The notes beneath the pieces were generated by a model that ran no database searches, was not told the origin of the DNA, and worked only from the letters and a program-made list of their open reading frames with translations. Below, one piece after another: positions 41,120-48,793 of a stretch of 56,491 nucleotides of DNA. Both the position numbers and the translations under genes were made by a program. The stretch's first letter is position 1, and every line of letters starts with the position of its first letter. The stretch comes from Bordetella petrii (GTDB taxonomy: Bacteria; Pseudomonadota; Gammaproteobacteria; Burkholderiales; Burkholderiaceae_B). The stretch is taken from positions 1 through 56,491 of the forward strand of contig WMBV01000035.1 of assembly GCA_017745595.1 (NCBI GenBank), given 5' to 3'.

Positions 41120-42037
41120 GTGGAAAACCTCAATGCCTTGCGCGTGTTCGTCCGCGTGGCAGAGACGCGCAGCTTTACCCAGGCCGCCAAGCGGCTGGGG
41201 CTGACTTCATCGGCCGTCAGCAAGGCCATCACCCGGCTCGAGCAAGAACTGGGCGTGCGGCTGCTGCATCGCACGACCCGTTCGGTGGGCCTGACCAACG
41301 ACGGCGCCAGCTTTTTCGAGCACTGCCTGCAGATCCTGGGGCAGATCGAGGACGCCGAGAATCTTCTGGGGCGGGCTACCTCCCGTCCGCACGGACGGCT
41401 GCGCGTTCACTTGCCGGTGGGTTTCGGGCGGCGCGTCATCATGCCGATGGTGCCGCGCTTCCTGACGCAGCACCCCGACCTCGTGCTGGACGCCGAGCTG
41501 AGCGACCGCAATGTGGATCTGGCCTACGAAGGCATCGACGTCGCCGTGCAGATCGGCGAACTGGCCGACGCGCGGCTGATTGCCCGCAAGCTGTGCCACT
41601 TGCGCTTCATGGCCTGCGCCTCGCCGGAATACCTGGCGCGGCACGGCGAGCCGCGCACGCCCGAAGAACTGGACCAGCACCATTGCATGGCCTACGTGCT
41701 GATGCACACCGGCCGCTATCGCGAGTGGCCGTTCAGCAAGGACGGCGTACCGTGCCCCAAGACCGTGTCGGGCCGTCTCAATGTCAACAACGCCGAGACG
41801 CTGCTAGAGGCGGCCTCATCCGGCCTGGGCATTGCCATGATCAGCAACTTCACCGCGGCCGAGACCATACGCGCGGGCCGGCTGCGTCCGATCCTGACCG
41901 ACTACGTCGGCGAGGGCCCGCCGGTGTCGGTGGTGTATCTGCCCAGCCGGAATCTCTCGCCCAAGGTCCGCGCCTTCGTGAATTTTCTTCTTGAAGAAAT
42001 CTCGGGCAATCCCGACTGGGACAAGATCACGCCGTGA
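41120..42037 (+). CDS. LysR-family transcriptional regulator of the catabolic cluster
   Basis: Regulator of 305 aa. N-terminal winged HTH (NLNALRVFVRVAETRSFTQA, KRLGLTSSAVSKAITRLEQE, then RLLHRTTRSVGLT). The effector-binding domain runs from about 90 to the end (VPRFLTQHPDLVLDAELSDR, VDLAYEGIDVAVQIGEL). The start is GTG at 41120, with GGGAG 7 bases before. It is divergent from the 22-gene run and overlaps the converging PrpD D gene by 11 bases. Its effector is probably a pathway acid. Confidence 0.95.
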   Translation: MENLNALRVFVRVAETRSFTQAAKRLGLTSSAVSKAITRLEQELGVRLLHRTTRSVGLTNDGASFFEHCLQILGQIEDAENLLGRATSRPHGRLRVHLPVGFGRRVIMPMVPRFLTQHPDLVLDAELSDRNVDLAYEGIDVAVQIGELADARLIARKLCHLRFMACASPEYLARHGEPRTPEELDQHHCMAYVLMHTGRYREWPFSKDGVPCPKTVSGRLNVNNAETLLEAASSGLGIAMISNFTAAETIRAGRLRPILTDYVGEGPPVSVVYLPSRNLSPKVRAFVNFLLEEISGNPDWDKITP

Positions 42038-43469
42038 CGGGCGCGTCGGCCGCGCTGTCCACGCGCACCCGCGCCAGCAGGTCGGCCAGGGGCTCGGCCG
42101 AGCCGGCGCCGAACAGGCCGCGCGCCGCTTCCAGCACGGCGGCGGCCGATTCGGCGCCCACGGCGGCCGAGGCCAGCGACATGAACTTGCCGTCGATCTC
42201 GCCGCGCGACATGGGGTTTTCCGGCATGCCCCGCGAATAATCCACTTTGCGGGTCAGCGTCTTGCCCCGCGTGGTGACCAGCGTGACCCTGCCGCCGTAG
42301 ATCTCGGGATACGCGCGATCGATCTCCGGGTCGATTTCGATCTCCACGCGCCGCGACAAGGCCACCACCCGCGGTTCGACGATGCGTTGCGGGGTGAACT
42401 GCTCCAGGTAGGCCTGGCCGTCGAACATGGCCACGGCAATGTTGTAGCGCAGGCTCATCTGCGCGTTCAGCACCGAGTCGGCCCGGTATTCGAAACCCGT
42501 CTGGGTGTTGACCACGCTGGCCACGCCCGCCACTACCCGCTCGACGTCGGCAGGCTGGAGCTTGTGCTCGCGCATCAGGTCCAGCACCGCGTCCACGCAG
42601 GCGTGGTTACTGCCGCAGCAGGCGTGCGGCTTGAAGCAGGTTTCGTCGGAATGCCAGCGGCGCCCCAGGCCTTCGACCAGCAGGCCCGGACGCGGCGTGT
42701 CGGACATGCCGAACAACAGCCCGCCGTCTTCCGCTTCCAGGATGTAGCGCGGCCCGGCGAAGCCGCGCTGCGCCAGCAGCGCGGCCATCAGGCCGGCCTG
42801 CGCCGAGCGGCCGGGATGCATGCGCTTGCTCATCCCGCCGTCGGCCGTGAAGGCCCAGGTGCCCGCCGACTGCGTGCCGGCCAGGCCCAGGGCGCTGGCC
42901 GTCGTGCCGGCATCGAGCCTCAGCATCACGCACGCGGCCGCGGCGGCCGCGAAGGTGCCCGCGGTGCCGGTCAGGTGCCAGCCGCGCATGCGCGCCCGGC
43001 TGGGGTTGAACGCCTGGCTGACGCGGTTCATGGCTTCGTAGCCGGCCGCCATGCTTGCCAGCATCAGCTCGCCGCCGGCGCGCTGGCGCTCGGCCAGCGC
43101 CAGCACCACGGGCACCACCAGCGCGCCCGGATGGATCTTGGCGCGGCTGTGATCGTCGAAGTCGAAACTGTGAATGGCGGTGCCGCCGGCCAGCACGGTG
43201 TTCACCGCGCTGATACGCACGCCGCCGCCCCACAGGACGGCTTCGGCCGGGCCCTGCTGCTCGCGGGCGAATTCGGCCATGATGCGGCCCCACGGCGTGG
43301 TCAGCCCGTACAGGCCGCAGCCCAGCGCGTCTACCAGGGCGTGCTCCAGGATTTCGCGGGTCGGCCCGGGGATGTCGCCGGGCTTCAGCCCCGCGATGAA
43401 AGCCGCCAGTTCCTGGGTCGCGCCGCGATGCTCGCGCGCCAGCTTCTTCCAAGTTTCCAGATCGTCCAC
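42027..43469 (-). CDS. MmgE/PrpD-family protein D
   Basis: Protein of 480 aa. LVDALGCGLYGLTTPW, HSFDFDDHSRAKIHPGAL, LGLAGTQSAGTWAFTADGG, MSKRMHPGRSAQAGL and CCGSNHACVDA carry the family blocks. It lies on the far side of the LysR gene and converges with it (11-base overlap). The start is GTG at 43469 with AAGGAG 8 bases before, in a 190-base gap divergent from the TauE-type gene. The site at 41069 cannot drive it directly, so its promoter must lie in 43470-43659. Confidence 0.92.
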   Translation of the reverse strand: MDDLETWKKLAREHRGATQELAAFIAGLKPGDIPGPTREILEHALVDALGCGLYGLTTPWGRIMAEFAREQQGPAEAVLWGGGVRISAVNTVLAGGTAIHSFDFDDHSRAKIHPGALVVPVVLALAERQRAGGELMLASMAAGYEAMNRVSQAFNPSRARMRGWHLTGTAGTFAAAAAACVMLRLDAGTTASALGLAGTQSAGTWAFTADGGMSKRMHPGRSAQAGLMAALLAQRGFAGPRYILEAEDGGLLFGMSDTPRPGLLVEGLGRRWHSDETCFKPHACCGSNHACVDAVLDLMREHKLQPADVERVVAGVASVVNTQTGFEYRADSVLNAQMSLRYNIAVAMFDGQAYLEQFTPQRIVEPRVVALSRRVEIEIDPEIDRAYPEIYGGRVTLVTTRGKTLTRKVDYSRGMPENPMSRGEIDGKFMSLASAAVGAESAAAVLEAARGLFGAGSAEPLADLLARVRVDSAADAPVTA

Positions 43470-43659
43470 TCTTGCTGCTCCTTGCTGAAACGTGCGGATG
43501 CCCCGCCGGGCTCACGGCCGCGACGCATCGATGATAGGAGCGATGCGCGCGCGCATCTATCGGTCGCCGGTCAGATCAGTTGTGAACGAGGTTCAACAAC
43601 CCGGCGCGCCGCCGTGCCCGGGCACGCGCTACACTGCCGTCCGTCCCTTCGAGAGCGCC

Positions 43660-44406
43660 ATGTCCTTCGTTCCGTCCGAGATCACGCCCGTCTTTGCCAC
43701 CGTGCTGGTGGCCACCAGTTTTCTCACGTCGGCCCTGACCGCCGCCATGGGGCTGGGCGGGGGCGTGGCCATGCTGGCGGTGCTGAGCCTGGGCCTGCCG
43801 GTAACCACCGTGCTGCCGGTGCACGGCGTGGTGCAGATGGGTTCGAACAGCGGGCGCGTCATCATCCAGCGCCGCCACCTGGTGGCGCCGCTGCTGCTGT
43901 GGTTCGCGCTGGGCAGCATCGCGGGAATCGCGTTGGGCGCCTCGGTGGTGGTCAGCATTCCCGATGCATTGGCCAAGTGGGCCCTGGCGCTGTTCATTTT
44001 GTGGTCGGTCTATCGCAAGAAGCCCAGCGCCGCGGCGCGGCGCCACGGCAAGACGTATTTCGTGGTGGGCGGGGCGATATCGAGTTTCTGCACCATGCTG
44101 GTGGGCGCCACCGGCCCCCTGGTGGCCGCGCTGCTGGCCAGCACCGGCCTCATCAAACAGCCGCTGGTGGCCACGCACGCGGCGTGCATGGTCATTCAGC
44201 ACGGCATGAAGATCCTGGTGTTCGGCACGCTGGGCTTCGCCTATGCGCAGTGGGGGCCGCTGATCGCGACGATGATCGCCAGCGGCGTGGCGGGCACCTG
44301 GGTGGGCACCCGCACGCTCGACAACCTGCCCGAGGCCACCTTCAGGCTGGGCTTCAAGATCGTGATGACCCTGGCCAGCCTGCACATGATCTGGCAAACC
44401 TTTTAA
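43660..44406 (+). CDS. TauE/SafE-family anion permease
   Basis: Inner-membrane protein of 248 aa with about eight hydrophobic segments in two repeats: FLTSALTAAMGLGGGVAMLA and GAISSFCTMLVGATGPLVAA carry the family's Gly-rich helix hairpins. Members export sulfite, sulfoacetate or other small organic anions. The start chosen is the ATG at 43660. Divergent from PrpD D, it may export or import an acid of the same pathway, which is an inference from position. Confidence 0.9.
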   Translation: MSFVPSEITPVFATVLVATSFLTSALTAAMGLGGGVAMLAVLSLGLPVTTVLPVHGVVQMGSNSGRVIIQRRHLVAPLLLWFALGSIAGIALGASVVVSIPDALAKWALALFILWSVYRKKPSAAARRHGKTYFVVGGAISSFCTMLVGATGPLVAALLASTGLIKQPLVATHAACMVIQHGMKILVFGTLGFAYAQWGPLIATMIASGVAGTWVGTRTLDNLPEATFRLGFKIVMTLASLHMIWQTF

Positions 44407-44598
44407 GGGCCGGGCAAGCACGCGCGCCTGGCCGACGCGGAATCGCGCCATGGCGGGGGGTTATGCATTCCGCTTAAAGGCGTTTTCTGCCAAAGATCAA
44501 ACGCGCGCTTTTTTCGGAAATAGGCGCTGAATCTTCGTTATCGATTCCGACGACAATCCTGGCATCCCAGAAATATGTCGGTAAGGTGCGAGGACTTT

Positions 44599-44964
44599 AT
44601 GCGGATCTCTTCTGCAGGCACGGCCATTGTGTCGGTGGCCTTCTTGCTTTCGGGCTGTGGCACGGCCCCGTCGGGCGTCACGGCTTCCAAGCCCGAAAAA
44701 ATCAATCGCGAAGAACGGTGCTATCAAGAATTCGCGGCACTGAAAAAGCTGGATCCTGCTGCCTATGAAAAGTATCGCGACCAATTCCAGGCCATTAATG
44801 AAAATTATGACATCTACAAAGATAACGAGCCGCTGATCGATGGCAGTTCTTCAGAAGTCATGCTGACCGAAATCAACAAATCGCTATCTCTGGTCTGCGT
44901 GCGTATCAAGAGCGCGGTGTATTCCAACATGATGAATCGCGCGGATGTCTTGAGCAACCTATGA
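44599..44964 (+). CDS. Small lipoprotein coupled to an FKBP-like protein
   Basis: Protein of 121 aa. RISSAGTAIVSVAFLLSGCG is a type-II signal with lipobox LSGC, so it is lipidated at Cys20 or so. The mature part is charged and helical (CYQEFAALKKLDPAAYEKY) with a second and third cysteine that may pair. The ATG at 44599 has GAGGA 6 bases before. Its stop overlaps the next start by 4 bases (ATGA). No family recognised; the region 44407-44598 upstream holds no other gene that I can see. Confidence 0.8.
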   Translation: MRISSAGTAIVSVAFLLSGCGTAPSGVTASKPEKINREERCYQEFAALKKLDPAAYEKYRDQFQAINENYDIYKDNEPLIDGSSSEVMLTEINKSLSLVCVRIKSAVYSNMMNRADVLSNL

Positions 44965-46130
44965 AAAAGTACGTCGGCGCCGCGCTTTGCAGCGCATTAT
45001 TGGTGGCAGGCCAGAACGCGCTTGCCTCTGAAGCCAGCCCTTCCGCGCAGCTCAATCTGCTGAACCGCCTGGTTCAAGAAAACATCGTCGGAACCGAATC
45101 GTCGCGCCTGACGATCAACCCCATTCCTGTCCGGCCACCGCCGCAAGAACAGCCAGAACCGGCATTCGCCGATGTCCCGCCGCCCGCCGCGCCAGCGGAT
45201 GCCGACAGCCCGCAGTTTGCCCGGCTTGCCAGCCAGCTGAACGACGCCAACGACCGGGTCGCGGAACTGACCCGCGCCCTGGACGAAGCCAGCAGCCGGA
45301 ACGAGGCGTTCAACGACACGCTGGCGCAGAAGCAGGCACTGGAATCCGAGCTTGCCGCGCTTCGGGCCGCCCCGGGCAATCAGTCGAACGATGCGGTGCT
45401 GGCGGCCGACCTGGCCCGGGCCGGCACCGAAATCGCCGGCCTGAAAAAGCAGATCGCCGATCTGCAGGCGCAAAAGCCGGCGCCCGCGAAAAGCGATGCC
45501 GGCACGGCGCCGCGCGTCACGATCAACGACGCGGCCACGCGCGACGTACGCGCCAGCTACGCCGTGGGCGCCTGGTACGGCGAAAGCGCGCCGCAAGAAA
45601 CCAAGAAATTCGCTTCCATTGGCCGCAAGCTGGACATGGGCGCGTTTGCCCAGGGCTTCAACGACAAGCTCAACAACCGCATGCAGCTGTCCCAGGCCAA
45701 GCTCGACGCCGAGCTGGCCGGCGTCGAGCAGTCGCTGTCGACCGCCATGCTTTCCGAAAACCAGAAGCAAAGCCGGGCCATTATCGAAAAGGCGGCCAAA
45801 GAAAAAGGCGCGGTCAGAACGCCGGACGGCGCGGTATACCGCATTCTCGACAGCGGCAAACAGCCCGTCGTCACCGACAAGAACGAAATCCTGTTCGAGC
45901 TGAGCGAAGAACTGGGAACCGGCGAAGTCCTGGCCAGCGCCGAAAGACAGAACAGCAGCGTGAAAGAATTGCCGCCGCTGTTCCAGACGGTCGTCAAGAA
46001 ACTGGGGGTGGGCGGCTCGGTGAAGCTCTATATTCCCGGCGAACAGGTCTACGGCGAATCCGGCGTGCCCGGCGTGGTTCCCCCCGGCGTGCTCGCGATC
46101 ATGACGATCAAGGTCCTGGGTATCAAGTAG
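44961..46130 (+). CDS. FKBP/Mip-like periplasmic protein with degenerate catalytic domain
   Basis: Protein of 389 aa. Signal peptide KKYVGAALCSALLVAGQNALA; Pro-rich linker (about 55-80); a coiled-coil stretch (about 85-165); an FKBP_N dimerisation domain (SYAVGAWYGES to about 285); and an FKBP_C-like end with GEQVYGESGVPGVVPPGVLA. The usual active-site stretch (YxG, FDSS and the IPGW-like tryptophan) is replaced by ILFELSEELGTGEVLASAER and LPPLFQTVVKKLG, so prolyl isomerase activity is doubtful. It is translationally coupled to the lipoprotein and may form an envelope complex with it. Confidence 0.85.
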   Translation: MKKYVGAALCSALLVAGQNALASEASPSAQLNLLNRLVQENIVGTESSRLTINPIPVRPPPQEQPEPAFADVPPPAAPADADSPQFARLASQLNDANDRVAELTRALDEASSRNEAFNDTLAQKQALESELAALRAAPGNQSNDAVLAADLARAGTEIAGLKKQIADLQAQKPAPAKSDAGTAPRVTINDAATRDVRASYAVGAWYGESAPQETKKFASIGRKLDMGAFAQGFNDKLNNRMQLSQAKLDAELAGVEQSLSTAMLSENQKQSRAIIEKAAKEKGAVRTPDGAVYRILDSGKQPVVTDKNEILFELSEELGTGEVLASAERQNSSVKELPPLFQTVVKKLGVGGSVKLYIPGEQVYGESGVPGVVPPGVLAIMTIKVLGIK

Positions 46131-46254
46131 CGGCGATAAGCGGCAATGGGGCGGTGGAATGAACGGAACTGTTGCTGGAAGGCGACATTAGTTACATCTG
46201 ATGCTAGCTTAGCCAAGGATGGATTGGGTGAGGCAAAGCACGTAAGGTACGGCA

Positions 46255-46809
46255 ATGAATGGAGCGATCACCCCTATACCTGATGCCCAGGCCATCATCG
46301 GCAAGGCCTCCCATGCTGCCTTCGACTCCCCTCTCATCAACAACGTCCATCGAGCTCTGTTGGCCGAGGCGATGATTTCCGAAGTCTTGCCGCAGGAGTG
46401 GCGCTGGTGTTCGGCGGACTGGAATATGTGCGACTTTATACACGCGGACAGCACACGGCTAGAGGTCAAACAATCCGCCGCCCGTCAAAGCTGGCACAAG
46501 CCAGATTCCCCACCATACAGAGGCGTTTTTGACATTGCTGCGCGCAAAATGGCATGGTTTGATGGAAAATTTCGCCCATCTACGGGCCGCAATGCCGACA
46601 TTTATGTGTTCGCCCATCACCCGGTGCATGATGCGTCGGCAGACCATCGGGAGCCGTCGCAGTGGCAATTCTATGTCGTTGCCGCCCGCAGACTACCCTG
46701 CACTAAGCAACTCAGCCTCTCAGGGGTGCAGCGCTTGGCTCTGCCGGTAGGTCTGGCCGGATTGACCTACACAGTGGAAATGCTGCGCCTTGAGGTGAAA
46801 CTCGCATGA
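46255..46809 (+). CDS. Hypothetical protein with PD-(D/E)XK nuclease-like motif
   Basis: Protein of 184 aa. It shows the pattern Glu38 (LLAEAMI), Asp60 (WNMCDFI) and Glu70-x-Lys72 (TRLEVKQSA), followed by a beta-rich core (NADIYVFAHHP, WQFYVVAARRLP). This is the arrangement of PD-(D/E)XK endonuclease folds, as in small restriction-like or repair nucleases. Base composition is lower in GC than in the flanks and it stands alone in an island-like patch next to tRNA-Thr. No methyltransferase or partner is present. Function inferred only from the motif. Confidence 0.65.
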   Translation: MNGAITPIPDAQAIIGKASHAAFDSPLINNVHRALLAEAMISEVLPQEWRWCSADWNMCDFIHADSTRLEVKQSAARQSWHKPDSPPYRGVFDIAARKMAWFDGKFRPSTGRNADIYVFAHHPVHDASADHREPSQWQFYVVAARRLPCTKQLSLSGVQRLALPVGLAGLTYTVEMLRLEVKLA

Positions 46810-47070
46810 AGACTTGATGTGAGATTTTTTGATCATCGCGCAGCAACGAAAATAGCAACGTAAGCGCCCGACAAACACACCCTTGGCGGCTCAGCTTATG
46901 CGCCCGGTTGCGCACAGGCTCTTTCGCCGCCGTGGGCAAGCAATGCGTTGGGGGCGGTGTTTTGCGCAGACGTGCGCGGGGAATGGTTAGTCATGGTGGT
47001 GGCCTCCGTGTGTGCGGTTGACCCGCGCCCCTACGCCAATAGGGGTGGGCGGGCATATGACAGGGTTGGC

Positions 47071-47354
47071 GTTAAGCGAAATGCGTCCGTTTTCGATGAT
47101 TGGTTTGGTGACTTGCGTGACCAGTTGCACAGAAACGCATCCAGGCCCGCATCCGCCGCGCAGAGTTGGGAAATTTCGGGGACTGCGAACCAGTAGGTGA
47201 AGGCATCTCTGAAATGCGTATTCACTATGGGCCGGGATACCGGGTGTATTTCACGCGCGTTGGGATTCAAATCGTTGTTTTGCTTGCCGGTGGGGACAAG
47301 TCCACGCAGAGGCAAGACATTAAGGCTGCGCTTGATATGGCGCGGCAACTGTAA
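47071..47354 (+). pseudogene. Frameshifted HigB/RelE-type toxin gene (Gp49-like)
   Basis: The N-terminal part SVFDDWFGDLRDQL reads in frame 1 and the rest, RIQARIRRAELGNFGD then CEPVGEGISEMRIHYGPGYR and VYFTRVGIQIVVLLAGGDKS, reads in frame 3. The junction is near 47125-47130, where one base appears to be missing (TTGCACAG for an expected TTGGCACAG-like sequence). No clear start codon is seen in frame with the N-terminal part. The pieces match the phage-derived Gp49-like HigB toxin family, which cleaves mRNA. The region 46810-47070 upstream has no other gene. Confidence 0.8.
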
Positions 47355-47365
47355 GGGGCTACTCT

Positions 47366-47668
47366 ATGTCCAAACTGAAAACCCGCCGCTGGGATACGGT
47401 CGAACACCTCAAGACCGAGGAAGATATGGCGCTGTACCTTGAGGCATGTGTTGAGGAAGCGCCGGACGACGCGGCCTTTATCGCGGCAGCGCTGGGGGAT
47501 ATTGCCCGCGCGCGCGGCATGTCCCAGCTTGCCAAGGAAACCGGCCTTGGACGAGAAAGCCTTTACAAAGCGCTTTCCGGCGAAGGAAGCCCCAGCTTCA
47601 GCACCATTCTTAAAGTCATTCGGGCCTTGGGCCTCGAGCTGCATCCGCGCGTGGCGACACACACATGA
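47366..47668 (+). CDS. HigA-type antitoxin (addiction-module HTH protein)
   Basis: Intact protein of 100 aa. The N-terminal part TRRWDTVEHLKTEEDMALYL and ACVEEAPDDAAFIAAALGDI is the neutralisation segment of this antitoxin family. The C-terminal HTH is ARGMSQLAKETGLGRESLYK with ALSGEGSPSFSTILKVIRAL. The start ATG lies 11 bases after the toxin remnant stop. In working systems the antitoxin neutralises the RelE/HigB toxin and represses the operon. Here the toxin looks broken. Confidence 0.88.
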   Translation: MSKLKTRRWDTVEHLKTEEDMALYLEACVEEAPDDAAFIAAALGDIARARGMSQLAKETGLGRESLYKALSGEGSPSFSTILKVIRALGLELHPRVATHT

Positions 47669-47691
47669 CATAGTGGGGATGGTCTGCGCGT

Positions 47692-47936
47692 TCATCGCTC
47701 AGGCTTCTCATGCAGCGTGTACAGGGCAATGCCATCATGCCGGTAACCCTCATCGTCCCAAGCGGTCACGCGCTGGTGCTGATGTTGTGGCCCATCCGGC
47801 GCAATTCGATGATGCGGGTGGGGCACTGGTAGCAGCCCAGCTTGCGCAGTTCGTAGGACGTATGGGGGCGCGAGGCCAGGGCTTTCAGGATGCGTTCACG
47901 CTGGGCCTGGCCGCTGGTGGACTTGTCTTTACGCAT
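47692..47936 (-). pseudogene. Frameshifted phage-type helix-turn-helix protein gene
   Basis: From the ATG at 47936 the frame encodes RKDKSTSGQAQRERILKALA, SRPHTSYELRKLGCYQCPTR and IIELRRMGHNISTSA, then stops at 47766. In the next frame the sequence continues directly with VTAWDDEGYRHDGIALYTLH and EKPER before a stop at 47692. The join makes one coherent small winged-HTH protein of the kind found in prophages, so a single-base deletion near 47770 is likely. It lies tail to tail with the antitoxin gene. Confidence 0.7.
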
Positions 47937-48057
47937 GGCGACCCCCCACCATGGTTGCGCCGAAGCGAGCCAGCGCGGCCCTGGCAAGCGCGTACCCTTC
48001 CTTGTGATTGGCCGCGCCGCGCATGGCTTGGCTGGCAATGAATTGCGCCGCGATCAA
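47929..48057 (-). CDS. Small ORF overlapping the phage-type HTH gene
   Basis: A 42-aa frame from TTG at 48057 (or ATG inside, giving 31 aa) to TAA at 47929 reads IAAQFIASQAMRGAANHKEG then YALARAALARFGATMVGGRH. It has a natural amino acid composition and overlaps the HTH start by 8 bases, as phage genes often do. A stop lies just upstream of the TTG. It could be a remnant of a longer phage protein. No family recognised. Confidence 0.3.
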   Translation of the reverse strand: MIAAQFIASQAMRGAANHKEGYALARAALARFGATMVGGRHA

Positions 48058-48113
48058 AGCACCCCCGGAAATGAGGGTATGGCAATAGATTCATGTAGGC
48101 GAATGCAGACAAG

Positions 48114-48147
48114 AAAAAACCCGCAGAGCCTTAGCTGGTGCGGGTTT
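48114..48147 (-). terminator. Intrinsic terminator downstream of tRNA-Thr
   Basis: On the minus strand AAACCCGCA pairs with TGCGGGTTT over a 14-base loop and runs into TTTTTT. It lies 33 bases after the tRNA 3' end. Strong and correctly oriented. Confidence 0.85.
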
Positions 48148-48180
48148 ATAGATGCTTTGATACGCTTCTAGACTTTGAAT

Positions 48181-48256
48181 TGGTGCCGGTGAAAGGAATC
48201 GAACCCTCGACCTTCTCATTACAAGTGAGCTGCTCTACCAACTGAGCTACACCGGC
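48181..48256 (-). tRNA. tRNA-Thr (anticodon TGT)
   Basis: Seventy-six bases including an encoded CCA. Acceptor stem GCCGGTG with CACCGGC; D arm GCTCAGTTGGTAGAGC; anticodon loop CTTGTAA with TGT; T arm with GGTTCGATTCC. The phage-like remnants at 46.2-48.1 kb lie on its 3' side, the usual side for tRNA-targeted integration. I see no second copy of the tRNA 3' end at the far side of that patch. Confidence 0.97.
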
Positions 48257-48263
48257 GGATGCG

Positions 48264-48284
48264 CCGCCACGGGGGCCGTGGCGG
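48264..48284 (-). other. Nine-base-pair hairpin between sspB and tRNA-Thr
   Basis: CCGCCACGG, three bases, CCGTGGCGG. No T run in either direction. It sits 8 bases upstream of the tRNA 5' end and may be a processing signal or barrier for sspB transcripts. A TACAAT-like -10 lies close by at about 48300. Confidence 0.4.
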
Positions 48285-48331
48285 GCAAAGGGACTGTATT
48301 GTAAATAAAAGCGGCACGCGGCCGCCGCGCC

Positions 48332-48775
48332 CTACTTGACGATGGTCAGGTGGGGGCGCTTGGGTTCGTCGTCGCCGCCGTCGGCGGGGGGCGTGGCGGC
48401 GTTTTCGCCAGCCGGCTCGGCAGCCGGCGTAGCCGGGTTTTCTTCGCGGCTGGGGGCTTCGTAGGGCTGTACTTCGAAACCCATGCCGGCGCCCGTTTCA
48501 CGCGCGTAGATGGCACTGACCGCCGCCACCGGCACCGATACGTTTTCGGTGACGCCGCTGAAGCGGGCCTGGAATTCGATGAATTCGTTGCCCAGCACCA
48601 GCTTGTTGGTGGCCAGCGTGCCCACGTTCAGCGTGATCTGGCCGTCGCGCACGTGGGCCAGCGGCACCAGCGTGTGCTCGTCGACCTGTACGGTGATGTA
48701 CGGCGTGTAGCCGTTATCGGTGCACCATTCGTGCAGGGCGCGCAGCAGATACGGTTTGGTGGAAGTTTCACCCAT
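48332..48775 (-). CDS. sspB: ClpXP protease specificity-enhancing factor SspB
   Basis: Protein of 147 aa. The N-terminal substrate-binding domain (STKPYLLRALHEWCTDNGYT, PYITVQVDEHTLVPLAHV, then ITLNVG and FQARFSGV) is characteristic. A charged, Pro/Ala-rich linker leads to the C-terminal ClpX-binding tail RPHLTIVK. SspB delivers ssrA-tagged and other substrates to ClpXP in the cytoplasm. It follows sspA by 18 bases in the same operon. Confidence 0.97.
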   Translation of the reverse strand: MGETSTKPYLLRALHEWCTDNGYTPYITVQVDEHTLVPLAHVRDGQITLNVGTLATNKLVLGNEFIEFQARFSGVTENVSVPVAAVSAIYARETGAGMGFEVQPYEAPSREENPATPAAEPAGENAATPPADGGDDEPKRPHLTIVK

Positions 48776-48793
48776 ATTGAAGCACCCTTGCGC

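Noticed and set aside
46948-47196. An 82-codon plus-strand ORF as a gene of its own
   Set aside because: Only its 3' half (FDDWFGDLRDQL) is meaningful and it belongs to the frameshifted toxin. The 5' half shows no coding character.
48181-48256. Attachment-site duplication of the tRNA-Thr 3' end
   Set aside because: I looked for a copy of the tRNA 3' sequence around 46.1-46.3 kb and saw none.
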